Assembly: GCF_029784165.1 (NCBI RefSeq) | Contig: NC_073694.1 | Location: 38,359,006 to 38,423,005, forward strand | Direction of reading: 5' to 3' | DNA from: Wyeomyia smithii | Taxonomy: Eukaryota > Arthropoda > Insecta > Diptera > Culicidae | DNA: 64,000 nt | Part shown: positions 1 through 11,649 of the stretch, piece after piece | Position numbering within the stretch: position 1 is the stretch's first letter | Layout of the letters: the number at the start of each line of letters is the position of its first letter | Program-made: the position numbers and the translations under genes | Notes under the pieces: generated by a model | What the model was told of the DNA's origin: nothing | Seen by the model: the letters and a program-made list of their open reading frames with translations, nothing else | The model's database searches: none

Positions 1-689
1 TGACACGTTCTGGTTCCTGATTCCATTTATCTTCTTGTAGAAGCTTCTCGCATCATGCCTAGAGAAGCAACCTTCTGCTCCGCAAGAATCCACTCTCAAT
101 GTTGTCGTTTCTTCCGGCGGTGGAGTCTTTCATCTTTCTACGCTCTGACGAGTCACAGCCGTGGCTAACATGTAAACTTTGGCGCGGTTCTTTTCATCCG
201 TCGCTCGCTGGCACTCAGCGTCAAACCACTCATTGGACGTGGCTGTCGCAGATGTACCCAACACTTCTCCCGCTGTAGTGCTGATTGCACTGTAGATATG
301 CCTCCACTGTTCATTCAGGAAACCTCCAACTTGATCTTCGATCCGCTCATCAACCTTCCGCAGGTACTCTGTAGCCACTTCTCCAGTTGATAGCTGCTAG
401 ATGTTCAACTGTATCCTCCTTGTCGTCCTGGATTTTTACACGTTGGACAACCGGGCGCGAATCTTGGATACCACGAGATAGTGATCCGAGTTAACGTTTG
501 GTCCTCTAAACGACCTCACGTCTTTAACGTCTGAAAAGTGTCGACTATCAATCAGAACATGGTGGATCTGGGAGCAGGCTTCTCCATTTGGGTGTTTTCA
601 GGTGTGCTTACGTATATTCCGGCGTGCAACATAAGTGCTACAGATAGCCATAACTCTGGCTGCAGCGAAATTGACAAGCCTCAGGCCTA
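1..689 (-). pseudogene. RTE-like non-LTR retrotransposon fragment (endonuclease end and linker)
   Basis: A decayed fragment of the same non-LTR family as the element at 6002-9154, reading leftward and cut by the window edge. The stretch near 470-490 translates to SDHYLV, the SDH motif near the end of an APE-type endonuclease. The frame at 130-378 contains NEWFDAECQRATDEKNRAKV, which closely matches NDWFDAECQRATDEKNRA in the larger copy. The similarity stops at about 689, after a segment encoding the 'RLVNFAAA'-like region, so the copy is 5'-truncated or eroded there. The reverse transcriptase part would lie left of the window. Stops and frame changes make it non-functional. Confidence 0.85.
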
Positions 690-1478
690 ATGTATATTAT
701 AGTCATATAACCTCAAAAATACTATAATTGTGCACTCCTGAACATTTATTTATATAAATATATGCATCAAAAAAGACTTGTTCTTATGTTAATTTTACTT
801 GAATTTTTCAAAAAGTTTTTTATAGTTTCCTAAACACTAATAATTTGACTGTAACGGTTTTGAAAGGTTTCGACAGTGACGTTTCACATTCTGACATTAA
901 AGATGTTTTGATCTTTTTGGAAAGTATTTCACCTCAGTCAATTTGATGATACAAAATAAAACACACACATAATCTGTTTAAAAATTATGAGGTTGACCTA
1001 GACGCGAGATAACTAAATACTTATGATTAAAATACTACTCCGTGTCTAAGACAAGAGAAGACTATTTATAATGTGATTTTGATCTCCATCATTTTCATCA
1101 AATGTTAGTTTTATTTCCTTTTTATTTAAGATCTAGGTTTTCCCAGTTCAATGGCAAAACACTTCCAGATTATTAAAAAACTTTATTGGCAACCCTGATG
1201 TGAATGAATGGGACTGAAATGAACTTGAACGTTGCACCGATACAAATTTCACTGACATATGCATTGCGGCTCTACGTTGCAGTTTACCTAGCTCTGTGAC
1301 AGCGTACCATTTTTCAAGGGCCAACATTTCAACGTATGTGTAAACGAGATAGCATATCACCGGCACTTTGCATACACCTTTTATCTGACTGCTGACAGCG
1401 GATTTGAACCCCAGGCATGAATTCAATGTCATTCATTATTACATGGTATAGGGATGTCAAGGTTACTCTAGCAATATT
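690..1478. other. AT-rich stretch, no gene recognised
   Basis: No coding, RNA or repeat signature could be supported here. Short open frames show no recognisable motif. Confidence 0.5.
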
Positions 1479-1652
1479 CAGAGAGAGAGAGAGGAAGAGG
1501 GAGAGAGAAAGAGAGAGAGAGGAAGAAACAGAGAAAGAGAGAGAGATAAAGAGAGAGAGAGAAATAAAAAGATAGAGAGAGATAGAAAAGAGAGAGAAAT
1601 AGAGAGAGAGAGAGAGAGAAAGAGAGGGAGAAAGAGAGAGAGAATGAGAGAG

Positions 1653-1689
<37 letters not shown>

Positions 1690-1764
1690 AGGTAGAAAGA
1701 GAGGGAGAAAGAGAGAGGAGAGAGAGAAAGAGAGAGAAAAAGACAGAGGGAGGGAGAGAGAGGA
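1479..1764. repeat. GA-rich purine microsatellite
   Basis: About 285 bases of almost pure purine on the plus strand: runs of GAGAGA broken by GGAA, AAAA and GAAA. The long serine/leucine/phenylalanine-rich frames on the minus strand over this tract are translations of the repeat, not genes. Confidence 0.97.
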
Positions 1765-1787
1765 GGTTGTGTGCCAAACTGACTCAT

Positions 1788-1826
1788 GTCAAGTTCCGAA
1801 TCGGAATATAGCACCAAGGCATTGCT
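1788..1826 (+). repeat. SINE 3'-end fragment
   Basis: The short stretch GTTCCGAATCGGAATATAGC followed by ACCAAGGCATTGCTTTG closely matches the 3' part of the minus-strand SINE at 9511-9692. It directly follows the GA tract. Only the tail of the element is preserved. Confidence 0.6.
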
Positions 1827-4800
1827 TTGATTTTTCACAAAGTTTTTTTATGGTTAAAAGTATAATGATCAATCATGGGAAAAGTGAATAAAATTGAACA
1901 TAAACATAAAATTGACTCCTCTTTACAGTTTTGGGATGCTTTACTTTTTATTTTCCCAAGACTCTCATCGTCACTAATGATTATACAAGTGGAAAGAAAA
2001 AGTAAGTCAACATTGCGCTTTGAGAAAAGATCTGGCACCTCTGGCATGTGAAACCCAGTTGCCAAATTGGCATTTTTTATCGTCCATCTCTCTCTCCTAG
2101 TAATTCTAGGTAACCCTGTGTAAATACATACAATTACGTAGTTGTAATTACTTTCAATACTTTTAGTTTGTTGTGCGGCCATAGGACTCAAGAAGTAACA
2201 AAAAAATTCTCAAAAGCAATAAAATGTACTCCATTTGTTTCGGGTGAACTAACAGTTTGTAACCTTTTCGACACAGCTTGGCAGGATGAAGATTTATTTT
2301 ATTGTCTGCCTAAAAACGTTGAAGCTGGTTATGTCTTCATTCCAATAGTAATTACTTCTAACATCAGCCGCAGAACGCCTTAAACTGTTTCTTGCTTGGG
2401 ACAGGATTAATATTTCTTGATTAGGCAGAGCTCTGGTGTTCTGAGAAAGCTATTTATTTTCCAGATTTAGAAACACTAAGTGTTCTCCGATCACTTTAAT
2501 TATGGTAGTGAATAATGTGGCCATTTTTCACGATTTCGCTATCACGGTGTGCGGATAGTTCATACACTGCAAGAGAGAAGGTTGTTAAAGCATTGTTGAG
2601 GTCGAGTGTATTTTAGCTATCAAACCCTTCCTGTGTCGAAATCTTCCCATCTAGAACTAGGCTCTGCTAAAATCATTCACCGTCATACTTGACGGTCCAC
2701 AATCGCTTACAAGCCTCTTCCTAAAACTTACTTTACGTACTCACTTTCCAACCAGCTGCTTTGTTACGAATATTGTGATGACACCTTTCAGTAGCGTCAT
2801 CGGTTGGTGTCTTGCGAAAGCAGGACAGGTATTCTTCGGAGCAAAAAAATCGAGACGAAGTGCATGGATGGAGCCGTAAACTTTATTACCCAATACCCAA
2901 GACCAGCGAAAAAAGGTTTTCATATACACAGCGTAGGATGACGGTACGGATCTCACCATCTGTTACGACAAGCTGCGTTCGTTTTTCCTTTCAAGCCAAC
3001 TAACCTTGGCCATTCGAGTTTGACAAAGTGCTTGGTTTTGCGGTATGGAATGGGTGGACTGTACCAGGTTGCTGTACCAGATGACACGTTCTAGATTGTC
3101 CTTAGAGCAGTTTCGCCGCTTTTCGTTTAACTTGCTAATAGAGCAGCAGTAGTGAAGAGGAGTGAAGGGCTTGTAGCTCGGCCACCTACTGATTGAAGAA
3201 TGGTACGGTGTTGTGCTTTAGGAGGCTTTTTATGCCCAATGATTGATTAACCAATTACGGGCGACTCTGATTTCAATGAGTTATTGCGCACACAGGAAAC
3301 TGATTATGGTTGAATAGTAATTTTAGTTCTACATACCCCTATTTATCTTAAAGTAATAGGACGATACAAACGGTTTCTTTCTATTCTTTTTCTTCACGCA
3401 TTTTTCTACGACTCAAGCCGAAAACACAGAGATGAATATTCAGTTTCAAGTTTTTATTATTATAGATATAGTCCTTCCTGCCCGCCTCATGAAATGCAGC
3501 TCACTTTTGTGTAGAAATCAGAAAAAGAAGATTAAAATGTATTTTTAGATTATTTTAACTGTAAACTTTTGTGTTCGAATTATTTCCTTTGCGACTTTAA
3601 TTTATTTTTTAACTCCAGTCCCCTGCTTCATAATCTATAATTCAGGAGGCTGCCATAATCGCATTTGGCGGGTTGAATTATAATGCCTTCCTAAGCATAC
3701 AGCAGTGGACTTAAGTGAAAAGCACTTCACGCTCCACGAAAAGCTCATTACGGAACAATAGGCCGAGTAATCAGTGGATCCAATTGAATCAATTAGTGAG
3801 TCCACATTAATTGGAGTGGAAAACAATGACAGACTAGACGCTGTCAATAGCGTTCAAGCTGAACGGAATAGGACGACAAAACAAGTTGGGCCTTAAAAAG
3901 TATGCCAACGTGCCACTGCGTGGGAATCATCCAAATTATTTGAAAATCATTTCAGCGCTGTTGTTATTTATATAACCGACATAAAAACTATTTTCCTCCA
4001 AAGATGAAAGAGCTGTTCTTATCTTACAATCCATTTAAAACGTGTCAACATTGTTTCATACAATATGAACTCAAAAGAGGCCAGCAAAAAGCGGAAAAAA
4101 CCGTATTATGCACGGACTTAGCTTTCCCGCCGCCAGAGTGCAGGTTGAGGTTGCATGCCTCATTTCCCAGCCTTCGTCACGTGCTTTGTTGTCCTGTGCT
4201 GTACAATACACTCAAAGATGAAAGTGTCGCTCAGATAAGACAGAACCACACTGAACAGCACTCACAGGCACGGGGAATTAGAGCGGAAAAAATTGGTTTT
4301 TACTATCAACTTGTAAGTCGGTCGTAACGTAAAGGTGTCACAAAGCTTGTCACTCAGATAAGCCACCCACCACGGGTAGCTGATTTTATTTTCTTCTGCA
4401 GACCTTCGGAGAAAAATTGAAAAGTTATGTAGCTCAACTATACTGAGTGAGTTCAATAAAGGACTCTATGTCGAAGCGAAACTGCAGCTTCGGCCATCCG
4501 TGTGACCGAATGCGTTGGTTTTATCACTACCTTTCTCTACAGATCCTGAACCATCGAACAAAAAATCAAATCATCGACGGTTTTCCAGTGAACACATGTG
4601 CTTTTTTATACCGAGAAAGGTTGTTCTATTCATTGGAGACCGATCTGTTTTTGGGAAAAAAGCAATTTATTAAAGCTCATGTATTGGTCGCTTTAAATAG
4701 CGAATTAAATGCAGGAATAATAAAGTCCCGCAACGGGTTTCGAAATTTGCAGATGAATATTTTATTACAGCAATGCCCAGCATCGTGCTTTAACAAACTA

Positions 4801-5677
4801 TAATTGTGAATAATTGGACGGGTTTGGGAAGCTGTGCAGCTTTGAATGAAACTTCTAAATTCCTTATACATACCAAATTAATTATTCAGTGGAAGCTTCA
4901 ATTCCGGTAGGTTGCTTCCCCTTAACAGAAAGCATTCTGTCCCAGCTGCTCTTAGCAGTAAAATTTTAATGGGTTTAATTAACACCTTTACAGCCTTAAA
5001 AGCTGAGGTCCATCAGACAGGGCCATCAGGGCGTCGCCGTTAAGATAGACGGTCCTCCGATTTTCTCGGCCGTCAGCCCATTATATTGTGATGACAATTT
5101 TAATCGTCCACAACGCCGCGGGTTTGTCACCTCCTAATATATCTTTTTTAGTGCCCTGGCAATGCAAATTAATTTTAATTCAAACACTAACGACGTACAC
5201 GTACACGTGTCGTGAGTAACAGTATTTTTAAATCAAAAGGCTCAGCTCGTAGTCGGCAGCAAGGATAAAAAATTTGCATTTAGTTTGAAGTCCTCAGACA
5301 TAATTAGCGCCGGTAAACATTAAATTGTTTGTGTGCCGTTTCAAATAAATGTGAAAAAAAATTCGAAAGGCCTGGAAAAACGCTGGACTGTTTCCTGTGC
5401 GGTGTCGTTGAACTAGATATCAATAGAGTTTCTCACACAGCAATTGCTTTGATAAGTCCAAAATCTAGGATTACTCCAAATGATGTTTTATATTAATAAT
5501 TTGTTGATTACATCAATGGTTTATTTATTGATTTTTTGAATTAACTACGTTTGATACTTCTTATTTCTTTCTTTAATTATTTAATTATAATGATTTTAAG
5601 CCTAAGCCATTTGTCACTCATTCTTTAATTTCACTCCAAATTTTTGTTCGCTGATTTTCGAAAATTTGGTAAGGCTT
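1827..5677. other. 3.8 kb without a supportable gene
   Basis: Non-coding by inspection. The longest frames (2168-2383 plus, 4004-4327 plus, 4447-4803 plus) have no recognisable domain, no convincing splice-site partners and AT-driven composition. No clear terminal inverted repeats were found. Confidence 0.5.
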
Positions 5678-5921
5678 CATCCATAAATTACGTAACGCAA
5701 AAAACCCGATAACAAAACGTGACGCCAACACCTACCCCCCCTTAAAAAATAACGTAACGCTGCAAAAGGATTTTCTTAATAAAAATGTTAGTTTTTGGAG
5801 AGTCTCTCCAGAGATTTTTCGTTACGAAACGCTGAACTCACCTCCCTCCTCCCCTGTGTAACAAATCGTAACGCTCAAGGATACCCCCTCCCCCCTATGA
5901 GCGTTACGTAATTTATGGATG
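5678..5921. mobile_element. MITE with CATCCATAAATTACGTAACG termini
   Basis: A 244-bp element with near-perfect 21-bp terminal inverted repeats: CATCCATAAATTACGTAACG(C) at 5678-5698 and its reverse complement at 5901-5921. The ACGTAACGC motif recurs inside, and there are C-rich tracts near both ends. It has no coding capacity, so it is a non-autonomous DNA element. The superfamily was not determined because no clear target-site duplication could be read. Confidence 0.88.
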
Positions 5922-5989
5922 CCGCCTGAAGCTTAAACATTAAAATAGAACATCTCGAGGCCTAAATCTTAGAGTTAGAGACAATGAAT

Positions 5990-6001
5990 ATGTGCTAAAT
6001 A
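5990..6001. repeat. 12-bp target-site duplication, left copy
   Basis: ATGTGCTAAATA here is repeated exactly at 9155-9166, on the other side of the RTE-like element. This defines the insertion boundaries. Confidence 0.88.
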
Positions 6002-6040
6002 CTTACTTACTTTACTTTACTTTTTTGGCTAACGGACCGT

Positions 6041-6997
6041 TCACCGGTCTAGGGCCGAACGAATTAGAGATGTCCAGCTTCTTCTGTCTTGGGAAGCCGT
6101 TCTCCAGTCTCCCCGTACAACAGCAGATCGTGCATCTTCTTCCACCGCGCACATCCACCGCGTGCGAGGCCTACCACGGAGTCGACGGCCTCTTCCTGGT
6201 TCCCTACTGAAGATAGTTTTGGCGGCTCTCTCGTCAGGCATCCTGGCTACATGTCCAGCCCACTGAAGCCTGCCCCGCTGTATTACCTTCACTATATCAG
6301 CATGTTTGTATACCTGGTACAACTCGTGATTCATGCGTCTGCGCCACACTCCATCTTCCAGTTTACCGCCAAGTATCGATCGCAGAACTTTACGCTCAAA
6401 AACTCCGAGCACTCGTCGATCAGCTTCCTTTAGCGTCCATGCTTCATGTCCGTAAAGGGCCACCGGAAGTATCAGCGTCCTATACAGCGCTAGTTTTGTG
6501 CGAGTTTGCAAACTACGGGACCTTAGCTGGTTACACAGTCCGTAGAAAGCCCTGTTCGCAGCTGCAACTCGTCGTTTCACTTCACGGCTCATATCGTTGT
6601 CACATGTCACACGCGTATCAAGATAAACGAATTTGTCAACCACTTCAAATCGTTCCCCATCTATCTCCACCTCAGCACCAACACCACGGGGACTCCCACG
6701 CTCTCTGCCAGCTACCATGTACTTCGTTTTGGCAGAGTTAATGACTAGTCCCAATCTCGCTGCTTCTCTCTTAAAAGGTACGAAATCCTCCTCCACGGCC
6801 TTACGGTTGATACCGATGATATCGATGTCGTCCGCAAAACCAAGAAGCATGTGAGATTTCGTGATGATCGTACCGTTTCTTTCCACGTTTGCTCTTCGTA
6901 CTGCACCCTCAAGAGCGATGTTAAACAGTAGGTTGGAGAGCGCATCCCCCTGCTTCAGTCCATCCAGCGTTACGAATGCTGAATGATGTTTCGCCAT
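6041..6997 (-). pseudogene. Reverse transcriptase C-terminal half of the RTE-like element
   Basis: The longest frame surviving in the element (318 codons). It carries the RT motif B segment LKQGDALSNLLFNIALEGAV and the catalytic motif C as FADDIDIIG. The conserved RTE-type tail follows: KTKYMVAGR, RTLILPVALYGHEAWTL and GRLQWAGHVARMPDERAAKT. These would synthesise cDNA at a nicked target site. Motif A is in the next frame upstream (7045-7848), separated by a frame disruption, so no complete RT is encoded. Confidence 0.9.
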
Positions 6998-7044
6998 CTA
7001 TCCACACGCACGATTTTGATCCCTCCAGCGTCATACGACTCAGC

Positions 7045-7848
7045 TTAATTAGTTTCGTAAAGAAACCGTGTTCCAGCATGATCTGCCACAGCTCGTTTTT
7101 TTTTCACTGAGTCGTATGCCGCCCTAAAGTCCACAAACAGATGGTGAGTCGGTAAGTTGTACTCCCGGAACTTATCGAGGATCTGTCGCAGGGTGAAGAT
7201 TTGATCCGTCGTGGAACGCCCTTGTCGAAAACCAGCCTGGTATTCGCCAACAAAGGATTCCGTTAACGGTCTCAATATGAAGAACAGGATACGGGAGAGC
7301 ACTTTATATGCGGAGTTGAGCAACGTTATCCCTCGATAGTTGCCACAATCCAATCGATGGCCCTTCTTATAGATAGGGCATATGAGGCCTTCTAACCAGT
7401 CGTTCGGCATTTGTTCGTCTGCCCAGATTCTTAGTATTATCTGGTGGATCGCATAGTACAGCCGCTCGCTTCCCGCTTTTAAAAGTTCGGCCGGGATACC
7501 GTCCTTCCCAGCGACCTTGCCGTTTTTTAGCTCACTAATCGCCGTTTTCACCTCCTCTTGTGTTGGTGGTTCCACAGCTTGTTCGACACTCATAATCGTC
7601 ATCCTGTTCCTGCTCTGCTCATTCGGCTCCTCACCGTTCAATAGCGCCTGAAAATGCTCCTTCCACCTGCTTCCGACTCTGTTGACAGTTCTATAAAACC
7701 CCCGCACGTCGTTTTGAGCATAGCTGTCTTCTGCGCTGACGACCACCTGCTCCTCGTACTCGCGCTTCTTCCGACGGTGGGTTCTATTTTTGGCAGCTCT
7801 TGCCACCCTGTACCTCTCTCTGTTCTGACGCGTAGCCGCAGTGAGCAT
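7045..7848 (-). pseudogene. Reverse transcriptase N-terminal half of the RTE-like element
   Basis: The frame includes NGKVAGKDGIPAELLKAG and CGNYRGITLLNSAYKVLSRI (fingers), YQAGFRQGRSTTDQIFTLRQ, and motif A as FVDFRAAYDSV. It loses frame just after motif A. The 7638-8294 frame upstream carries the endonuclease end (QIDHVLIDG, then SDHYLVV) and the linker. Together with the 6041-6997 frame this gives the expected domain order for one EN-RT polyprotein broken by frameshifts. Confidence 0.88.
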
Positions 7849-8223
7849 GCACGGTTCTTTTCATCTGTCGCTCTCTGGCACTCTGCATCGAACCAGTCAT
7901 TAGGCTGTCTTCTACGCGTCGTACCTACTACCTCTCTCGCAGTCGTTTCGATGGCGCCGTGGATACTGCTCCACAGCCCATTTATGTCTTCCACTCCTTT
8001 CTCCTGCTGTTCTGCGATCCGTTGATCCAGCTCTTTGGCGTATTCTGCTGCCACGCCATCAGCTTTCAACCGATGAATGTTCAAACGCGTCGTCCTCTCT
8101 GTGAGAGATTTCTGCACGTTCGACAACCGTGCGCGGATCTTACAAACGACGAGATAATGGTCAGAGTCAATGTTTGGTCCCCGAAAAGACCTAACATCAG
8201 TAACATCCGAAAAGTGCATACCG

Positions 8224-8754
8224 TCAATCAGTACGTGATCGATCTGGGAGCAGGCTTCTCCATTTGGATGCCTCCAGGTGTGTGGCCGCGGCAAAGTTTA
8301 TCAGCCTCAGGCCGTTTTCATTGGTTGACGAGTGGAGGCTATGCCTTCCAATGACCGGACGGAAGAATTCCTCCCTTCCAACCTGTGCGTTTGCGTCTCC
8401 GATGACGACTTTTACGTCGTGTTTGAACTCATCTTTGACTTCATCGGATTTGTCGTTTGTCGGTGCGTAGGTGTTGATTAAACTGTAGCTGAAGAATTTG
8501 CCCTTAATCCTCAACACGCATATACGGCCATCTACGGGGCTCTACTGGATGACTCTTGTTTTCTGATTTCCCAGCACTACGAAACAGACGCCCCGTTCCG
8601 CTGCTTTGCCGCCACTGTAGTAGATGTGGTACTTGAAAGAAGTGCGTGCAATAGGATTTAATGCACGGAATTCCCTTTCTCCGGAATTTGGCCACCGAAC
8701 TGCCTGAATCGCTACGATTTCGACTCCCTGCCGCTGTAGTTCTCGAGCAAGCAA
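8224..8754 (-). pseudogene. APE-type endonuclease remnants of the RTE-like element
   Basis: Three overlapping minus-strand frames preserve pieces of an apurinic-endonuclease-like domain. At 8542-8754 there is LARELQRQGVEIVAIQAVRW; at 8224-8517 there is VLRIKGKFFSYSLINTYAPT, then HDVKVVIGDANAQVG. In intact elements this domain nicks the target DNA. Frame changes between the pieces show it cannot be translated as a unit. Confidence 0.85.
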
Positions 8755-9154
8755 GCCAGCCCGCGCCGGTTCATTGAGAGATCGGACGCTTCAAGTGTTC
8801 GTGGTTGAAGAAAGGTTTCGGTATGCTACCTTACCAGAGTCGCAATACCTACATCCTGCTGATGGTGCTGCCATCTTAGGTGTAGCTGGCGGGATACAGC
8901 ATTCCATAATTCAGCCGCCCGCTCCGGGTCAGACGCTGTTGTACGCCGCCCCCAATCTGGAGATACAGCCGCGTACGACCACCTTCCCCGTCAGCATACG
9001 ACCATAGTTTCCACCGGGGATTGGTTACCCGATCTCCGCTAAGGTTACTCGTATTCCGGTCAGCACCACGTGGAGGTTGGGATAAGAGTTGCTGGACAGA
9101 GGTGAATGACCACATTAGGATCTCAAGTTACACGTGCCTAGCCATTTGCCAACC

Positions 9155-9166
9155 ATGTGCTAAATA
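9155..9166. repeat. 12-bp target-site duplication, right copy
   Basis: An exact copy of ATGTGCTAAATA at 5990-6001, marking the 5' border of the RTE-like insertion. Confidence 0.88.
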
Positions 9167-9243
9167 ATAACAGCCTAAATATTTACACCGAATCTTAAAT
9201 CCTGGAATCAAAAACAAGAAATGTGATCTAAAAGCCTAAGGCC

Positions 9244-9480
9244 AAACGGTATTGAATGCACAAATGGCCGACTTCGAGCCACCACTTCGAAATTTCAAAA
9301 GCACAAGACTCAGTAACAGTTGACGAGCGACTTGTGAAAACGCTATTTTATGTTTGTTGCGGTGAAGCAAACATAAAATAGCGTTTTCACAGGGAACACA
9401 TTACTTATTTCCGAGTCTTGTGCTCCTGAAAATTCGAAGTGGTGGCTCTAAATCGGCCGTTAGTGGATTCAATACCGTTT
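9244..9480. mobile_element. Palindromic MITE with inner hairpin
   Basis: A 237-bp element whose halves are inverted copies. AAACGGTATTGAAT at 9244 pairs with ATTCAATACCGTTT ending at 9480, and the arms match for roughly 70 bp with scattered mismatches. At the centre, 9334-9356 and 9368-9390 form a perfect 23-bp stem around an 11-nt loop. It has no coding capacity. The target-site duplication is unclear. Confidence 0.88.
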
Positions 9481-9510
9481 CACCTTGAGGATAAATAAAG
9501 CAAAACCTTG

Positions 9511-9692
9511 GTGTTACATTCCGACCCGGAACACGACCGTCAGTTTATCATACACAGATTACGCAGCCAACTGTTAAAGTGTACAGAACAATTGCAGGGC
9601 TAGCGCTACGATCCCACTGACACTAACAGTCTCTCCCGAGTCGAGACTCGCACTTACGACGACTGGCTTGTTAGGCCAGCATCGTTCCTCGA
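9511..9692 (-). mobile_element. tRNA-derived SINE (family 1)
   Basis: Read on the minus strand, the head (about 9692-9640) looks tRNA-like: TGGCCTAACAAGCCAGTCGT followed by a B-box-like GCGAGTCTCGACTCG. The body follows, with GTCAGTGGGATCGTAGCGCT and a tail ending GGAATGTAACACCAAGG. Partial copies of the same body occur at 39115-39172 and 1788-1826. The family name was not confirmed. Confidence 0.65.
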
Positions 9693-9975
9693 TAAGAAAA
9701 AATAAGTGAAGTGGTTTTTGAGGTTGTTTTATTTTATAATTTTACACTAATATTCAAAAGCTGGATTGAAAGAAATAGAACATAACAGTTGAAGAGGTAA
9801 ATAGTTTATAAGACACGACCGCTTGGTTAACGTAGCATTACGACAGCCTGTCCTATGTAAATGTAATTTTCTCAATAGGTTTTGTTGATGGTGTTAGGTT
9901 GATGGTGTGAAGCGGTAAATAACTTTCTTGCAAGTCTCTGTTTGGTTAACTGATTGGTAACCTGGAAGAGAAGCA
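9693..9975. other. No gene recognised
   Basis: An AT-rich spacer between the SINE and the dispersed repeat. Nothing could be supported. Confidence 0.5.
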
Positions 9976-10330
9976 TTGATTTTGGATTGCCAATTACCGA
10001 TGACACGGGATGAAGGTATTTCTCCTGTTAGTCTTCACTCCGCACAGACTGCAAGCCAGAATAGGAAACGTAACGATCATACGCTACCGGCGCACTCACA
10101 GTTATTAGCAGTGGCCAAATGGCTGAAAGCAAACGAGTCGCGTCAGATCCAGACAAAATTATTAACTTCTTCGAACACGTTCAGCAATGCTGTGCAGTCC
10201 GCCGGTTGGTCCGTCTCTGTGGAACGCTTTGATCAAATGACTCGCTTGTTCAGCCTTGCTGCGTTAAAATCGGTTACTGCTATGCCAGCTTCGTGTCGAG
10301 CTCGTTTCAAGCGTTTTATTGTTGCTATAA
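9976..10330 (+). repeat. Dispersed repeat family X, copy 1
   Basis: Shares a segment of about 300 bp with minus-strand copies near 57420-57660, 58540-58640 and 59500-59890. Shared landmarks are a GATGACACGG start, a CTACCGGC/CACAC stretch, CAGCTGTTAGCAGTGGCC-like text, and TTCAGCAATGCTGTGCAGTC. The frame at 9976-10344 reads KWLKANESRQIQTKLLTSSN, matching the frames of other copies, so an old coding region is possible. No known domain was recognised. Confidence 0.7.
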
Positions 10331-10333
10331 AAA

Positions 10334-10720
10334 CTAAAATCTGATAGCCAGAAGCTAAAAGTTGAAGGCCAATATCTAAAAGCAAAAAGCCAAAAACTGG
10401 AAACTTAAAGCAAAAAGCTAAAAGTTGCAAACTAAGAGCTGCAAGCTACGAGGTAAAGACTTAAAGCGACAACTGAAAGCTGATGGCTAAAAGCTAAATA
10501 CTGAAAACAAAAAAGTTTAAAATTGAAAGCCAAAAACTTAAGGCAAGAATCTTAAGCTAACATCCAAAAACCGAAAAAAGAACTAAAACCTAAAAAATGG
10601 AATCTTGAACCTTAAGGATGAAATACGGAAATTATAAGCCCATTAAGACCCTCCACTCTTAAAAGCTGAAGGCTGAAAGTCAAAACCGTAAGGCAAAAGA
10701 GTAACAGATAGAAACAAAAA
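10334..10720. repeat. Degenerate AAGCT-rich repeat, block 1
   Basis: Irregular iteration of AAAAGCT, GAAAGCT, AAAAGCCA and similar 7-10-base units on the plus strand. Further blocks follow at 11820-12480, 12750-13245 and 18170-18480. No fixed period can be read by eye. Confidence 0.8.
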
Positions 10721-11648
10721 GCCAATATGGTACAGCAAGCTGAGTTGCAAATTCACATCCAATTGCAAATTTACATCTACTCGTGTTAATAATTCATGTG
10801 CACTGATAATAAAAGAACTTAGCTGAATTAAATTGATATTTGTACGCTTAGTATCAATTAAAGCTAAAACATATTTTCAGAGTCGAAATTAATTGTCAGA
10901 TCAATAATTTTGTCCTTGAAAAGTGGAGAAAATCAACAGGGAATCAAATCGGAAAATTGCGGAAACTATCCACATATCAAACGAGCGGTTAACCTTCAAC
11001 TGGAAGCGACTGGTTTTTTTAATGCCTACCTAAACATAGTTTATAAACTGAGGGAAATCTACATCTCACCACAACAGCAGGGGACTGCAACCTAACCTAA
11101 AAATTTTGAAGATGGTCGAAACAAGAGACAAGTAGACCAAAACGTTAACAAATTTGCTTCAAATAGTACAGAAAATCAACCGCAATTTTACTCAAACTCA
11201 AAGAAAAAAAACACACACACACACACACACGGTGATCACAGCCAGGGAATATAAAGGCTAACAATTAAAATAAAATTTAAAACCAAAAACAAAAAATAGA
11301 GCGCAGAAATAAAATAGAGAGCAAAAAAAAATTAAATACTGAATAAATTTAATCTTATTTTTTAACGTTTGGCTTTGAGCTTTATGGCTAGAAGAAAACT
11401 TAACACTGAGCTTAAGCTTCAACTTGAACGACCGCACGTTTCCTAGATGCTTCTTCGTGATGGATCTGAGCAAGTGAAGTTGTACAAAGATTCACCGCCA
11501 GATGGCTAATTTGGGATTCATTTATCATTTTCAATGTATAACAATTCAGTAGTTTCCGCTTTATATAAATCGATAATTGCGCCGGCTACGTACTTACGGT
11601 CGGTAAGGGAGAAAAGAAAGAAGTTTTACAATTGTTACTGCCTGTATG
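10721..11648. other. Non-coding stretch with a CA microsatellite
   Basis: No gene recognised. A pure (AC)10 run occupies 11211-11230. The remainder is AT-rich with occasional AAGCT-like units near 11280-11420. Confidence 0.55.
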
Positions 11649-11649
11649 T

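Larger units (their letters stand above)
6002..9154 (-). mobile_element. RTE-like non-LTR retrotransposon, nearly full length, decayed
   Basis: A 3.15 kb retrotransposon reading leftward, flanked by a perfect 12-bp target-site duplication. Its 3' end is an ACTT/ACTTT repeat at 6002-6022, as is usual for RTE-type elements. Order from the 5' end: an untranslated stretch near 8760-9154, an APE-type endonuclease in several frames (about 8754 to 8150), a linker with FDAECQRATDEKNRA (about 7850-7900), then reverse transcriptase and a C-terminal region. No gag-like first ORF is seen, which fits RTE. Reading frames are broken at about 8520, 8290, 7850 and 7050, so it is dead as a coding unit. Clade assignment rests on motif style and 3' tail; a related EN-RT clade is possible. 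Confidence 0.9.

Noticed and set aside
1329..1838. Long Ser/Leu/Phe-rich minus-strand frame (169 codons) and its overlapping partner
   Set aside because: It is a translation of the GA microsatellite; there is no real protein signature.
5100..5330. ACGTACACGTACACGTGTCG near 5192 as a regulatory palindrome
   Set aside because: Short and isolated; no supporting context.
6089..6741. Plus-strand frames opposite the RTE-like element (100-114 codons)
   Set aside because: Antisense shadows of the reverse transcriptase, with no motif of their own.
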